A stretch of 64,000 nt of DNA from CAZSDU01 sp963662525 (GCA_963662525.1 OY759717.1:248001-312000); one strand, 5' to 3'; shown: positions 1-9,273, counted from the first letter of the stretch. Notes: generated by a model not told the origin, from the letters alone. Made by a program: numbers and translations.

Positions 1-1158
1 GATGGGACTATCATCGATTATGATTTAAAGACCTTGAATTCTACGGTTGCATATCAGATACAGAAAACATTCAACGATAAAACGATAGCATCACATAATT
101 TACTGATTGCATTTATGCCCGTGCAACTAAACGGGGAAAACCTGGCCCGTTTCCGGCTGATTCAGGTCATGAACAAGAAAAAACTATATTTACCTTACCT
201 TGACCCGAAAGATCGGGATAAACTATTCCGGAGTTCCTATTTTGAGACGAGTTTCGATGTTTTCCGGAGTTTAATCCGTTATAATGCCGGATCAATTGCT
301 GTTCCTCAATATACGGGGACCCCGAAAACAGCTGAGGAATTTTATAAAAGAGGAGTTACCAATTATGCTATGGACAACCATCGTGAAGCCATTATCGACC
401 TTACAGAGGCCTCCAAGTCACCCCCTTACTCTGATTTTTTTCTGACCTATGCTTACCGTGCCAATGCCCGACAAAAAATGGGTGATTTATTACCTGCACT
501 TCAGGATTTTGACAGAGCAGTTTCGCTTAAACCCAATGACCAGAGCTATTATTCAGCCTGGCTTACCACAATATACAACAGAGGAGTAGCTCGCTTTAAC
601 TCAAAAGATAACGCCGGTGCCTGTCAGGATTGGCAAACGGCTATTCAACTTGGATTCAAGGATGTCGCCATGGATAAAATGATCCAGGAAAATTGCAAAG
701 GCTATAAATTTTCACCAAATGCACTCACACTTTCTACTTTACCCTCCAGTACACCTGGTATGTCAAGCCCAGCGCCTGAAGTCCAGAATGACTATTACAA
801 AGTATATTGGGAAGGAATATGGAAATACGAAAATGGAAATTACAGTGAAGCCTTGAAAAATTTCAACCGGGCTCTGGAATTAAAACCTCAGACCAATATC
901 ACTTCTGTTTATAATTACAGGGGTAATTGCCGGTTGAAAATGCAAGCCTATACAGGTGCCATTGCCGATTTTGATGTAGCTATCAATTATGCCGTTCAAA
1001 CGGATTACAATACCTTAAAAACCATCTATTACAACAGGGGTCTTGCCAACTATTTTCAGGGAAATACGTCCATTGCCTGTTCCGATTTCAGGAAAGCAAT
1101 AAGTCTGGGGCTCAGCGATCCTGAATACATAAAATTTATCGGGCAAGTTTGTAAATAA
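1..1158 (+). CDS. TPR-repeat protein, 5'-truncated by the window edge
   Basis: The reading frame is open from base 1 with no stop upstream, so the gene starts before the window; 385 residues are visible. A TTG at 34 could be mistaken for a start, but the frame continues through it. The first ~110 visible residues match no family I recognise. The rest holds two pairs of tetratricopeptide-like helices (around residues 115-205 and 265-375), with repeat-typical patterns such as AYRANARQKMGDLLPALQDF and YNYRGNCRLKMQAYTGAIAD. Each pair is followed by a second half-repeat containing an A-C-x-D(W/F) pattern. TPR arrays serve as protein-protein scaffolds; no partner can be named. It converges with the barrel/SPOR gene, with 18 bases between the stops. 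No terminator is visible in that gap. Confidence 0.8.
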   Translation, partial: DGTIIDYDLKTLNSTVAYQIQKTFNDKTIASHNLLIAFMPVQLNGENLARFRLIQVMNKKKLYLPYLDPKDRDKLFRSSYFETSFDVFRSLIRYNAGSIAVPQYTGTPKTAEEFYKRGVTNYAMDNHREAIIDLTEASKSPPYSDFFLTYAYRANARQKMGDLLPALQDFDRAVSLKPNDQSYYSAWLTTIYNRGVARFNSKDNAGACQDWQTAIQLGFKDVAMDKMIQENCKGYKFSPNALTLSTLPSSTPGMSSPAPEVQNDYYKVYWEGIWKYENGNYSEALKNFNRALELKPQTNITSVYNYRGNCRLKMQAYTGAIADFDVAINYAVQTDYNTLKTIYYNRGLANYFQGNTSIACSDFRKAISLGLSDPEYIKFIGQVCK

Positions 1159-1176
1159 AAGTGGAGTGAAATTCAA

Positions 1177-2253
1177 TCAGGGGGCTACACTGTGATCGCG
1201 AATCCCATTTTTATACGCGACTACAAAAGCATCATGAATACCTTGTTTGATCAATGTCTGGCATAATTCCCGGGCATACTCCAGTTCTTTATAATTTCCC
1301 ACCAGAAATCTTTCCATGTTTCCCTCTTTCTCCATTCTCACTGGTTGAGAAATCCTATATCGCTTGCGTACCCATTTCGTACTGTATTGATGACGATTAA
1401 ATGCACATACCTGAACCGAATAAAGATAATCTCCCTGGGTGATTCCACCTGCGGGAGGGGCAATTTTCGGGTAGAGTGTATCCTGCTGAACAGGATAGAT
1501 TACTGGAACCTGGGATACAGGATATGCATAATCCAGCACTTTAGGTAAATGTTTCCCGTGGCCTCCCAGATTGATCGTGATACCTACTGCCAGATAATCG
1601 TAAATATCAAATTTAAATCCTCCTACTGTCTGATCAACCATATCCGAAAAAACCATACGGAACGTCCATTCAAGGCCGATATTTACCTTATTCCCAATCT
1701 TATAAAAAGCGCCAAGTCCCAAGGGCATTATGGCCGCTGTTTTCCACTGAAGGGGGTTTTCAATGGGAGTTACACCATCGATTTCGGGACTAACCCTTAA
1801 TGTTCTCCAGTTGGCAATGCCGATACCAATGGTGCCATATACAAAAAAACGCCTCGACGTTTTATAGGGACTTATGAAATTCGAAAAATTGATGGTTGCA
1901 TTGGTATTAAACTCCAGGACGCTCCCCGAAAATGACTGGGTTACATTATCGTTACCCAATTGATAATTTTTCTCACCCCTGATGCCTCCGTATAGAAGTT
2001 GAATCCTCAATCCGATTACATTGGTAAACTGCCGGCCAAAATAAATACTTCCGGCTAAATTGATGTTTTTCGACGGAGTGATCTTATATGTACTCAGGTC
2101 GCCATAAAAAAAATCAGGCCCGATGTTCGCACCCAATTGCCAGGTACCGGCAAACTGATTGCTTTTCAATTGCTTTTCTGAAACGGCAGTTTGTGCAAAA
2201 AGGTGAACTGAACCTGCCAACAGAAAAACAAATAAAATAGCCCTCTTATACAT
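1177..2253 (-). CDS. Outer-membrane beta-barrel protein with C-terminal SPOR-like domain
   Basis: An ATG at 2280 is possible, but the start at 2253 (MYKRAILFVFLL...) places a clean signal peptide at the N-terminus with cleavage after LFAQ, so it is preferred. Residues ~40-230 alternate polar and aromatic strands with Gly turns (GANIGPDFFYGDLSTY, GLRIQLLYGGIRGE), as in PorT/OmpW-like small barrels of Bacteroidetes. After a proline-rich linker, the last ~85 residues (from DYLYSVQVCAF to the end) have the alternating strand-helix pattern of a SPOR domain, a family that binds denuded peptidoglycan glycans. The inferred role is an outer-membrane protein tethered to or sensing peptidoglycan. It lies downstream of the eno terminator and is not part of the ribosomal operon. 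Confidence 0.65.
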   Translation of the reverse strand: MYKRAILFVFLLAGSVHLFAQTAVSEKQLKSNQFAGTWQLGANIGPDFFYGDLSTYKITPSKNINLAGSIYFGRQFTNVIGLRIQLLYGGIRGEKNYQLGNDNVTQSFSGSVLEFNTNATINFSNFISPYKTSRRFFVYGTIGIGIANWRTLRVSPEIDGVTPIENPLQWKTAAIMPLGLGAFYKIGNKVNIGLEWTFRMVFSDMVDQTVGGFKFDIYDYLAVGITINLGGHGKHLPKVLDYAYPVSQVPVIYPVQQDTLYPKIAPPAGGITQGDYLYSVQVCAFNRHQYSTKWVRKRYRISQPVRMEKEGNMERFLVGNYKELEYARELCQTLIKQGIHDAFVVAYKNGIRDHSVAP

Positions 2254-2324
2254 TTTATCAAAATTAGAAATCCCTGTCAATTCTACGTAAAAACAGAATG
2301 CTAATATATGAACACTTTTTCAAC

Positions 2325-2355
2325 AAAAAAAGCCCTTTTCAAAACAGAAAAGGGC
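2325..2355 (-). terminator. Intrinsic terminator after eno (end of the ribosomal operon)
   Basis: On the minus strand GCCCTTTTC pairs perfectly with GAAAAGGGC (9 bp) around a 6-nt loop and is followed by seven T. It lies 35 bases past the eno stop and is the first strong terminator seen after rpsL, so the ~19.5-kb ribosomal transcript probably ends here. Confidence 0.88.
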
Positions 2356-2390
2356 GAAGTATAAGTCAAGAAAAATTTCTGTAATCCTAG

Positions 2391-3680
2391 TTATCGGACA
2401 TATTTGAAATCGGTTCCAAGATATTTTGCAGTATCGCCCAATTGCTCTTCGATGCGAAGCAACTGATTGTATTTTGCAATCCGGTCGGTACGGCAGGCAG
2501 ATCCGGTTTTTATCAGTCCGGTATTGAGAGCCACTGCCAAATCAGCAATAGTAACATCTTCCGTTTCCCCCGAGCGATGACTGATCACAGTGGTATAACT
2601 GTTACGGTAAGCCATATTGACAGCATTGATGGTTTCCGTCAAGGTGCCGATCTGGTTTACCTTGATCAGAATAGAGTTCGCAACACCCATCTTGATACCT
2701 TTTGCCAGGCGATCGACATTGGTCACAAAGAGATCATCCCCGATAAGCTGGATTTTATGGCCCAGTTCTCTGGTCATCTTTTTCCATCCATCCCAATCAT
2801 CTTCAGCCATTCCATCCTCAATGGAAATGATCGGATATCTGCTGACCCAATCCTTCCAGAATGATACCATTTCAGATGGAGTTAATTTTTCTCCACTGGA
2901 TTTCTTCAGATGATATACATTCTCTTCCGGCAGGAAATACTCTGATGAAGCAGGATCAAGGGCAATATAAATATCTTTACCAGGTTTATATCCGGCAACC
3001 TCTATGGCCTTCATAATAACTTTCAGGGCTTCCTCATTCGATTTCAGATTGGGTGCGAATCCCCCTTCATCTCCTACATTGGTAGAGTATTTTCCTTTTT
3101 TAAGGACAGCCTTTAAATGATGAAATACTTCAGAACCCATGCGGATGGCCTCGCTAAAAGAAGCAGCGCCGACCGGCATGATCATAAATTCCTGAAAGTC
3201 GATAGAATTATCAGCATGTGATCCCCCGTTCAGTATATTCATCATGGGGATTGGTAACGTCTGTGCAGAAACGCCACCAATATAGCGATAGAGCTCCTGT
3301 CCGGTTACCTGGGCAGCGGCATGCGCTACAGCAAGGGAAACGCCCAGAATAGCGTTGGCTCCCAGTTTTGACTTATTCGGGGTTCCGTCAAGTTCGATCA
3401 ATTTGTTGTCAATCTCAATTTGATCGGCAACATACATACCAGTAATTTCTTCAGCAATAACCTTGTTGACATTCTGAATAGCCTTCAGAACGCCTTTGCC
3501 CATGTAGAACTTTTTATCTCCATCACGAAGTTCAACGGCTTCATGAATTCCGGTTGATGCTCCAGAAGGAACGGCAGCACGTCCTATAACACCGGTATCG
3601 GTAATCACATCCACCTCAATGGTAGGATTTCCCCTTGAATCCAGGATTTGTCTTGCCCTGACAGAAATTATGGCACTCAT
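2391..3680 (-). CDS. eno: Enolase (phosphopyruvate hydratase)
   Basis: Enolase converts 2-phosphoglycerate to phosphoenolpyruvate in glycolysis. The protein is 429 residues, the usual length. The Mg2+ ligands are visible at Asp242 (ALDPASSE), Glu288 (SIEDG) and Asp315 (LIGDD), the catalytic Lys340 follows SILIK, and the signature SHRSGETEDVTIADLAVA lies near residue 367. The gene starts three bases after the rplQ stop, so it is translated from the end of the alpha-operon part of the transcript and closes it. This couples a glycolytic enzyme to ribosomal protein expression; the linkage is inferred from spacing and from the absence of a promoter in the gap. Confidence 0.97.
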   Translation of the reverse strand: MSAIISVRARQILDSRGNPTIEVDVITDTGVIGRAAVPSGASTGIHEAVELRDGDKKFYMGKGVLKAIQNVNKVIAEEITGMYVADQIEIDNKLIELDGTPNKSKLGANAILGVSLAVAHAAAQVTGQELYRYIGGVSAQTLPIPMMNILNGGSHADNSIDFQEFMIMPVGAASFSEAIRMGSEVFHHLKAVLKKGKYSTNVGDEGGFAPNLKSNEEALKVIMKAIEVAGYKPGKDIYIALDPASSEYFLPEENVYHLKKSSGEKLTPSEMVSFWKDWVSRYPIISIEDGMAEDDWDGWKKMTRELGHKIQLIGDDLFVTNVDRLAKGIKMGVANSILIKVNQIGTLTETINAVNMAYRNSYTTVISHRSGETEDVTIADLAVALNTGLIKTGSACRTDRIAKYNQLLRIEEQLGDTAKYLGTDFKYVR

Positions 3681-3683
3681 AAT

Positions 3684-4226
3684 CTAGCTTTCGATCTTTG
3701 GTTCTTCCGACTCCGGTTTTGGTTCAGGAATAGATTCCTTGTGAACAGCAACTGCAGTTTTTTTAGGTGCTTTTTTTTGTTGAACTTCTGCTCCTTCTTT
3801 TTTCTTAGTGGTTCTTTTTCTACGGGTTGATTTTGCTTTGCTATCATCTTTAGGATTCAGCATTGCTTCATTATAATCCACCAATTCAATAAAACACATT
3901 TCGGCATTGTCACCTTCCCTGAATCCAGTCTTTAAAATCCGGGTATAACCGCCCGGACGTTCAGCAATCTTTTTAGAGATTTCACGGAATAATTCTGAAA
4001 CGGCTTCCTTATTTTGAAGGTAGCTAAAAACAAGCCGCCTTGAGTGGGTTGAATCCTCTTTTGATTTGGTTAAAAGGGGTTCAACGTATGTACGTAAGGC
4101 TTTTGCCTTAGCAAGGGTAGTATTGATCTTTTTATGAATGATCAGAGAGGCGGCCATATTTGAAAGCATTGCTTTCCTATGTGCACTCTTTCTTCCCAGG
4201 TGGTTAATTCTCTTCTGGTGTCTCAT
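3684..4226 (-). CDS. rplQ: 50S ribosomal protein L17, with long C-terminal tail
   Basis: L17 lies near the peptide exit tunnel. Residues 1-~122 form the conserved domain (MRHQKRINHLGR start, then KAKALRTYVEPLLT and the ILKTGFREGDNAEMCFIELV block). The total of 180 residues is about 55 longer than the typical ~120-127. The extension (from ~125) is a low-complexity Lys/Thr/Glu/Pro region expected to be disordered. It sits between rpoA (5 bases apart) and eno (3 bases). The standard alpha-operon order rpoA-rplQ is kept. Confidence 0.96.
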   Translation of the reverse strand: MRHQKRINHLGRKSAHRKAMLSNMAASLIIHKKINTTLAKAKALRTYVEPLLTKSKEDSTHSRRLVFSYLQNKEAVSELFREISKKIAERPGGYTRILKTGFREGDNAEMCFIELVDYNEAMLNPKDDSKAKSTRRKRTTKKKEGAEVQQKKAPKKTAVAVHKESIPEPKPESEEPKIES

Positions 4227-4231
4227 TTCAA

Positions 4232-5224
4232 TTAATCCTTATCTAATTTATATTTTGTAGTATTCATTCCAAATTCAAGACCTTTTGCCTTGACAAGTTC
4301 TTCCAGCTCTGTCAGAGACTTCTTTCCGAAATTCCTGAACTTCAGTAAATCATTTTTATTGAAAGCAACCAGATCTCCCAATGTTTCCACATCAGCTGCT
4401 TTCAGGCAGTTCAGTGCCCTGACTGAAAGATCGAGATCGACCAATTTTGTTTTGAGCAGCTGGCGGATATGCAGGGAAGTTTCATCAAATTCTTCAGTAA
4501 CCGTTTTTTCAGCAGAATCAAGGGTGATTTTTTCATCCGAAAACAGCATGAAGTGGTGAATAAGAATTTTAGCTGCTTCCTTCAATGCATTTTTAGGATG
4601 AATTGACCCATCGGTTTCCACCTCCATTAAAAGTTTCTCGTAGTCGGTCTTTTGCTCGACCCTGAAATTCTCAATGGTAAAAGTCACATTTTTAATGGGG
4701 GTGTGCACAGAGTCAATAGCAATTCTTCCCAGGGATGAAGTAAGGGTTTTATTTTCCTCAGCAGGAACATAACCACGTCCTTTATCTATAGATAATTCTA
4801 CTGTCAGCTTGACCGTTGGCTCCATATGGCAGACTATCACTTCGGGATTAAGCACCTGAAATACAGAAAGGAATTTATTGATATCACCGGCTCTAAATTC
4901 TTTTTGTTGGGCGATGATAACCGTAACTTTTTCCGAGTTTTCGGTATCGATCAGACGTTTAAAGCGGATCTGTTTCAGATTCAGGATAATCTCAGTCACG
5001 TCTTCGATGACGCCTTTGATTGTTGAAAATTCCTGATCCACTCCTTCCATTTTCACAGAAGTAATGGCAAAGCCTTCCAATGAGGAAAGCAATATTCTTC
5101 TGAGTGCGTTTCCAATGGTCACACCAAAACCAGGCTCAAGCGGACGAAATTCAAAAACACCGCGGCAATCATCGGCTTCCACCATGATTACCTTGTCAGG
5201 TTTCTGGAACGGTAATATTGCCAT
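4232..5224 (-). CDS. rpoA: DNA-directed RNA polymerase alpha subunit
   Basis: This is the assembly scaffold of RNA polymerase. The N-terminal dimerisation domain (residues ~10-230) shows the conserved GFGVTIGNALRRILLSSLEG block near residue 33 and the GRIAIDSVHTPIKNV region. The C-terminal domain (~245-330), which contacts DNA and activators, contains the helix-hairpin-helix pattern LNCLKAADVETLGDLV and FRNFGKKSLTELEELV. The length of 330 residues is normal. Its place in the operon is between rpsD and rplQ, as in most bacteria. Confidence 0.98.
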   Translation of the reverse strand: MAILPFQKPDKVIMVEADDCRGVFEFRPLEPGFGVTIGNALRRILLSSLEGFAITSVKMEGVDQEFSTIKGVIEDVTEIILNLKQIRFKRLIDTENSEKVTVIIAQQKEFRAGDINKFLSVFQVLNPEVIVCHMEPTVKLTVELSIDKGRGYVPAEENKTLTSSLGRIAIDSVHTPIKNVTFTIENFRVEQKTDYEKLLMEVETDGSIHPKNALKEAAKILIHHFMLFSDEKITLDSAEKTVTEEFDETSLHIRQLLKTKLVDLDLSVRALNCLKAADVETLGDLVAFNKNDLLKFRNFGKKSLTELEELVKAKGLEFGMNTTKYKLDKD

Positions 5225-5281
5225 ATCTTTCTTTTTTGGGTTAAAAGTTGTGAAGATTCGACGAATCTTTTTTAATGATTA

Positions 5282-5887
5282 TTACTTCGAATACAATTCG
5301 ACGATCAGTTGTTCCTTAATATTTTCAGGAATCTGATCACGTTCCGGGTAGCTCATAAATTTCCCCGTTAACATGTTGCGATCCCATTCCAACCATGAAT
5401 AAGGATTGCCATGAGATGCAGTACATTCAGTTATAACTTCCAGCGATTTGGAACGTTCCCTTACGGCAACGATATCTCCTGGTCTAAGCTCACATGAGGG
5501 AACATTCACAACTTTCCCATTCACAGTGATGTGTCTGTGCCCGATAAGCTGACGGGCACCACTTCTCGTAGGAGCAATTCCCAAACGGTATACAACATTA
5601 TCAAGACGTGATTCGATAAGTTGTAAAAGCACAACACCTGTAATTCCACCTTTTCTTGCAGCTTTTAAAAAAGTGTTTTTAAACTGCTTCTCCAGAATGC
5701 CATAAGTGTATTTAGCCTTCTGTTTTTCCATCAACTGGGTACCATATTCCGATGCTTTTGCACGTCTTTTGGTTTGCCCATGCATTCCGGGAGGATAATT
5801 CTTTTTCTCAAAATTTTTATCAGGTCCATAAATAGGGTCCCTGAATTTTCTTGCAATCTTTGACTTTGGGCCAATGTATCTTGCCAT
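5282..5887 (-). CDS. rpsD: 30S ribosomal protein S4
   Basis: S4 is a primary 16S rRNA binder. It has 201 residues, beginning MARYIGPKSKIARKFRDPIY. The S4 RNA-binding domain (residues ~92-155) holds RLDNVVYRLGIAPTRSGARQ and GHRHITVNGKVVN. Some Bacteroidetes S4 proteins carry a zinc knuckle at the N-terminus; here no Cys cluster is present, so this is the zinc-free form. It is followed by rpoA after a 57-base gap. In other bacteria S4 represses its own operon; whether that applies here cannot be seen. Confidence 0.97.
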   Translation of the reverse strand: MARYIGPKSKIARKFRDPIYGPDKNFEKKNYPPGMHGQTKRRAKASEYGTQLMEKQKAKYTYGILEKQFKNTFLKAARKGGITGVVLLQLIESRLDNVVYRLGIAPTRSGARQLIGHRHITVNGKVVNVPSCELRPGDIVAVRERSKSLEVITECTASHGNPYSWLEWDRNMLTGKFMSYPERDQIPENIKEQLIVELYSK

Positions 5888-5908
5888 GGTAATGGATATA
5901 ATTAAATG

Positions 5909-6298
5909 TTAAACTCTTCTTCTTTTCGGAGGGCGACATCCGTTATGAGGTAATGGCGTGATATCCATGATTTCCATCACTTCTATCCCTGCAGAATGCA
6001 GAGTGCGGATAGCGGACTCACGACCGGCACCTGGACCTTTTACAAACACTTTTACCTTTCTCAGACCAAGATCATAAGCTACCTTGGATGCATCCTGAGA
6101 GGCCATCTGAGCTGCATAAGGGGTATTTTTCTTTGAACCCTTGAAGCCCATTTTACCTGCAGAGGACCAGCTGATCACCTGTCCAATATTGTTGGTCAGG
6201 GTGACGATGAGATTGTTGAATGAAGCATTGATATAGGCTTTCCCTATTGCATCAACCTTCACTACCCTTTTCTTTGAACTTTTTTCAGTCTTTGCCAT
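5909..6298 (-). CDS. rpsK: 30S ribosomal protein S11
   Basis: S11 forms the platform of the small subunit near the E-site. It has 129 residues with the family core GKAYINASFNNLIVTLTN, then GFKGSKKNTPYAAQ and the C-terminal signature ITPLPHNGCRPPKRRRV. The first ~15 residues are a short Lys-rich extension. It lies 28 bases after rpsM and 21 before rpsD. Confidence 0.98.
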   Translation of the reverse strand: MAKTEKSSKKRVVKVDAIGKAYINASFNNLIVTLTNNIGQVISWSSAGKMGFKGSKKNTPYAAQMASQDASKVAYDLGLRKVKVFVKGPGAGRESAIRTLHSAGIEVMEIMDITPLPHNGCRPPKRRRV

Positions 6299-6326
6299 AT
6301 GTTACGCTTACTGTCTTCGTTAACCA

Positions 6327-6707
6327 TTAACCTTTCGTTGCCTTTTTCTTGTTGGCAACTGTTTTTTTCCTACCCTTACGTGTCCGGGCATTATTCTTTG
6401 TACTTTGTCCGCGAACCGGTAATCCCAAGCGATGACGAATGCCGCGATAACAGCCGATATCCATCAAACGTTTGATGTTCATCTGAACTTCTGAACGAAG
6501 AGCCCCCTCAATTTTAAAATTATCATTGATGACGGTTCTGATCTTGTTCTGCTCATCATCAGTCCAATCCTGGACTTTTTTGTTCAGGTCTACACCTGCC
6601 AACTTCAGGATTTTCTGAGCATTACTTCTGCCAATACCGTAAATATAGGTTAGCCCAATTTCGCCCTGCTTATTTTTAGGTAAGTCAATACCTGCAATTC
6701 TGGCCAT
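6327..6707 (-). CDS. rpsM: 30S ribosomal protein S13
   Basis: S13 lies in the head of the small subunit and bridges to the large subunit and P-site tRNA. It has 126 residues starting MARIAGIDLPKNKQGEIGLT. The helix-two-turn-helix segment is followed by the basic tail GLPVRGQSTKNNARTRKG that reaches the P site. It opens the alpha-operon part of the transcript behind rpmJ. Confidence 0.98.
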   Translation of the reverse strand: MARIAGIDLPKNKQGEIGLTYIYGIGRSNAQKILKLAGVDLNKKVQDWTDDEQNKIRTVINDNFKIEGALRSEVQMNIKRLMDIGCYRGIRHRLGLPVRGQSTKNNARTRKGRKKTVANKKKATKG

Positions 6708-6735
6708 ATTGATCGAATTTTATGTTTGTTTAATC

Positions 6736-6852
6736 TTAACCTTGTCTCTGTTTAAACTTAGGATTCTTTTTGTTAATAACAAAAAGTTTACCCTTTCTGC
6801 GGACGATTTTACAGTCGGCCGACCTTTTTTTAATAGATGCTCTTACTTTCAT
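6736..6852 (-). CDS. rpmJ: 50S ribosomal protein L36 (zinc-free form)
   Basis: A 38-codon gene read directly between infA and rpsM. It starts MKVRASIKKRSADCKIVRRK and ends NPKFKQRQG, the universal L36 tail. Zinc-binding L36 has four ligands (CxxC plus later Cys and His); here only one Cys (residue 14) remains, so this is the C-minus form expected to fold without zinc. The start ATG at 6852 is 16 bases after the infA stop, and the stop is 28 bases before rpsM. It is short enough to be missed by length-filtered gene calling. Confidence 0.96.
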   Translation of the reverse strand: MKVRASIKKRSADCKIVRRKGKLFVINKKNPKFKQRQG

Positions 6853-6868
6853 TTTACGTTATATTAAA

Positions 6869-7087
6869 CTATTGATATCTGAACGTAATTCTACCTTTTG
6901 TCAAATCATAAGGTGACATTTCTATCCTTACTTTATCTCCGGGAAGTATCTTGATATAATGCATACGCATTTTACCAGATATGTGAGCGGTGATCACGTG
7001 ACCGTTTTCCAGTTCGACGCGGAACATCGCATTTCCCAGTGATTCGATGACTGTGCCATCTTGTTGGATGGATGCTTGTTTTGACAT
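6869..7087 (-). CDS. infA: Translation initiation factor IF-1
   Basis: IF-1 is a 72-residue OB-fold protein that binds the ribosomal A-site during initiation. The family pattern is complete: IQQDGTVIESLGNAMFRVEL, GHVITAHISGKMRMHYIKIL, then PGDKVRIEMSPYDLTKGRI. It starts two bases after the map stop and precedes rpmJ, the usual secY-map-infA-rpmJ order. Confidence 0.98.
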   Translation of the reverse strand: MSKQASIQQDGTVIESLGNAMFRVELENGHVITAHISGKMRMHYIKILPGDKVRIEMSPYDLTKGRITFRYQ

Positions 7088-7089
7088 GG

Positions 7090-7890
7090 TTATTCTTTAT
7101 TTTTTTTAGCTTCTAATACTTCCTCCACAAATCTAAACGTAGAAAGCACATCTGCTTTTTCCTTCCCCACTGCCACTGTCAGCTCAAAATGTGCTGAAGG
7201 CATTCTGTCGGCTGTCCGTATCGTCCAGCCATCATTTGATTGAACCACATTTTTCGCCCCCATGTTGATCATGGGTTCGATACAGATCGTCATTCCCTCC
7301 CTCAATTTAACTCCGGAACCTCGACGCCCGTAGTTTGGAATATCAGGTTTTTCGTGCAACTGCATGCCAATACCGTGTCCAACAAGTTCTCTCACAACTG
7401 AATATCCAAACGATTCCACATGCTGTTGAACCGTTTCACTGATATCGCCTACCCTCCGCCCAGCCAAAGCTTGATTTACAGCTAAAAGCAGGGACTCTTT
7501 AGTACGTTTCAGCAGGTTGATGATTTCTGGTTTTACTTCACCTATAGCAAAACTATAAGCTGAATCCCCATAATATCCTCCTTTCCTGCATCCGCAGTCA
7601 ATCGAAACTATATCACCATTTTTAAGAACTCTTTCCCCCGGAATTCCATGTACCACTTCCTCATTGACCGAGATACACAAGGTGGCCGGAAACCCCCTGT
7701 ACCCTTTAAAGCCGGGTACCGCTCCTTCAGACCTGATAAAGTCTTCTGCTATTTGGTCAAGTGTTATCGTTTTAACACCAGGTTCTATATACTTTGCGAC
7801 CTCAGCAAGGGTTTTACTTACAATGATCGCATTCTCTCTCAATATTTCGATCTCATCCGCCGATTTTAATGATATCTGCTTGCTCAGCAT
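7090..7890 (-). CDS. map: Methionine aminopeptidase, type I
   Basis: It removes the initiator methionine from nascent proteins using two metal ions. It has 266 residues. The metal ligands are visible as the Asp pair in SIDCGCRKGGYYGDSAYSF, the His in ELVGHGIG, Glu in TICIEPMINMG and Glu in SAHFELTVAV. The substrate-site His lies in VNEEVVHGIPG. The N-terminus (MLSKQISLKSADEIEILREN) fits type I enzymes without a zinc-finger extension. It is placed 5 bases after secY and 2 before infA. Many bacteria have adk between secY and map; it is absent here. Confidence 0.97.
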   Translation of the reverse strand: MLSKQISLKSADEIEILRENAIIVSKTLAEVAKYIEPGVKTITLDQIAEDFIRSEGAVPGFKGYRGFPATLCISVNEEVVHGIPGERVLKNGDIVSIDCGCRKGGYYGDSAYSFAIGEVKPEIINLLKRTKESLLLAVNQALAGRRVGDISETVQQHVESFGYSVVRELVGHGIGMQLHEKPDIPNYGRRGSGVKLREGMTICIEPMINMGAKNVVQSNDGWTIRTADRMPSAHFELTVAVGKEKADVLSTFRFVEEVLEAKKNKE

Positions 7891-7895
7891 TTTTT

Positions 7896-9263
7896 TTAGC
7901 CGGTAACGGAATAAGAAGAACGGCCCTTTATACGGCCTGATTTGGTCAGACCATCATAATGCCGCATCAGCAAATGACTTTCAACCTGCTGCAAAGTATC
8001 CAACACAACACCAACAAGAATAAGCAGTGATGTACCTCCATAGAACTGTGCGAACTGGTTTGTAATTCCTACCAATCTTACAAGGGCAGGCATAATGGCC
8101 ACAAAACCAAGGAAAATTGAACCGGGTAAAGTAATCCTTGACATTACATTGTCAATAAACTCAGCGGTCTTCTTCCCGGGCTTGACACCAGGAATAAAGC
8201 CACCGTTCTTCTTCATATCCTCCGCCATTTGAGTTGGATTGACTGTGATAGCGGTATAAAAATAGGTAAAGAAGATGATCAGAATGAAAAAGGTAACATT
8301 GTACCCCCAACTGTTAAAATCAGTAAAAGTCCGTGCAATACCAGTAAGGGTTTCGTTGCTGGCGAAGCCTGCAAGAGTAAGTGGCAGAAACATAATGGCC
8401 TGGGCAAAGATGATCGGCATTACACCTGCAGCATTGACCTTCAATGGAATATACTGACGGACTCCACCATATTGTTTGTTTCCGACAATTCGCTTTGCAT
8501 ACTGGACGGGAATTTTCCTTGTTCCCTGAACCAGTAAAATAGTGACAAGAATAACCAAAACCAGGAAAGCAAGTTCAACTACAAAGAATACGAGGCCACC
8601 TCCTTTTTGTTCCATTCTGGAAACAAGTTCTCCAAAGAGGGCAAAAGGCAGACGGGCAATAATACCAATCATGATAATGAGGGAAATACCGTTTCCTATT
8701 CCTTTATCAGTAATTCTTTCACCCAGCCACATGATAAACATCGATCCGGCTGTTAAAAGGATGATAGATGAAATGCCAAAGAAGGAGAAAACAGTATGAA
8801 TCGTAGTATTCGGACTGAAGGGATAGATCGCTTCAGCTGGTAACTGAGATGCAAGGTTGACAATATAAGCCGGGGACTGGAAAATCAAAATAATGACAGT
8901 CAGGTACCTGGTCATCTGATTGATTTTCTTTCGGCCGCTTTCCCCTTCCTTTTGTAATTTCTGGAAATAAGGAATAGCCATACCCAATAGCTGCATCACA
9001 ATTGAGGCAGAAATATAAGGCATGATACCAAGAGCAAAAATAGATGCATTAGAGAAGGCACCTCCGGAAAACATATTGAGTAACCCAAGTAAACCACTTT
9101 TCGTCTGGTTTTGCAAACTTGCCAACATGCTCGGGTCAACACCAGGAAGAACCACATAGGCACCCAGACGGTAGATCAGAATGATTCCGATCGTATAAAG
9201 GATACGTTTACGCAGATCTTCAATTTTCCAAATGTTCCTTATGGTTTGAATCAGCTTTTTCAT
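7896..9263 (-). CDS. secY: Protein translocase subunit SecY
   Basis: SecY is the channel-forming subunit of the SecYEG translocon in the inner membrane. It has 455 residues with ten predicted membrane helices. The conserved plug-region stretch LLGLLNMFSGGAFSNASIFALG, the FSGIS-like helix and loops such as KRIVGNKQYGGVRQYIPLKVN are all present. The start ATG is 10 bases after the rplO stop. It is co-transcribed with the spc genes, as in nearly all bacteria. Confidence 0.98.
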   Translation of the reverse strand: MKKLIQTIRNIWKIEDLRKRILYTIGIILIYRLGAYVVLPGVDPSMLASLQNQTKSGLLGLLNMFSGGAFSNASIFALGIMPYISASIVMQLLGMAIPYFQKLQKEGESGRKKINQMTRYLTVIILIFQSPAYIVNLASQLPAEAIYPFSPNTTIHTVFSFFGISSIILLTAGSMFIMWLGERITDKGIGNGISLIIMIGIIARLPFALFGELVSRMEQKGGGLVFFVVELAFLVLVILVTILLVQGTRKIPVQYAKRIVGNKQYGGVRQYIPLKVNAAGVMPIIFAQAIMFLPLTLAGFASNETLTGIARTFTDFNSWGYNVTFFILIIFFTYFYTAITVNPTQMAEDMKKNGGFIPGVKPGKKTAEFIDNVMSRITLPGSIFLGFVAIMPALVRLVGITNQFAQFYGGTSLLILVGVVLDTLQQVESHLLMRHYDGLTKSGRIKGRSSYSVTG

Positions 9264-9273
9264 TCAAACAAGT

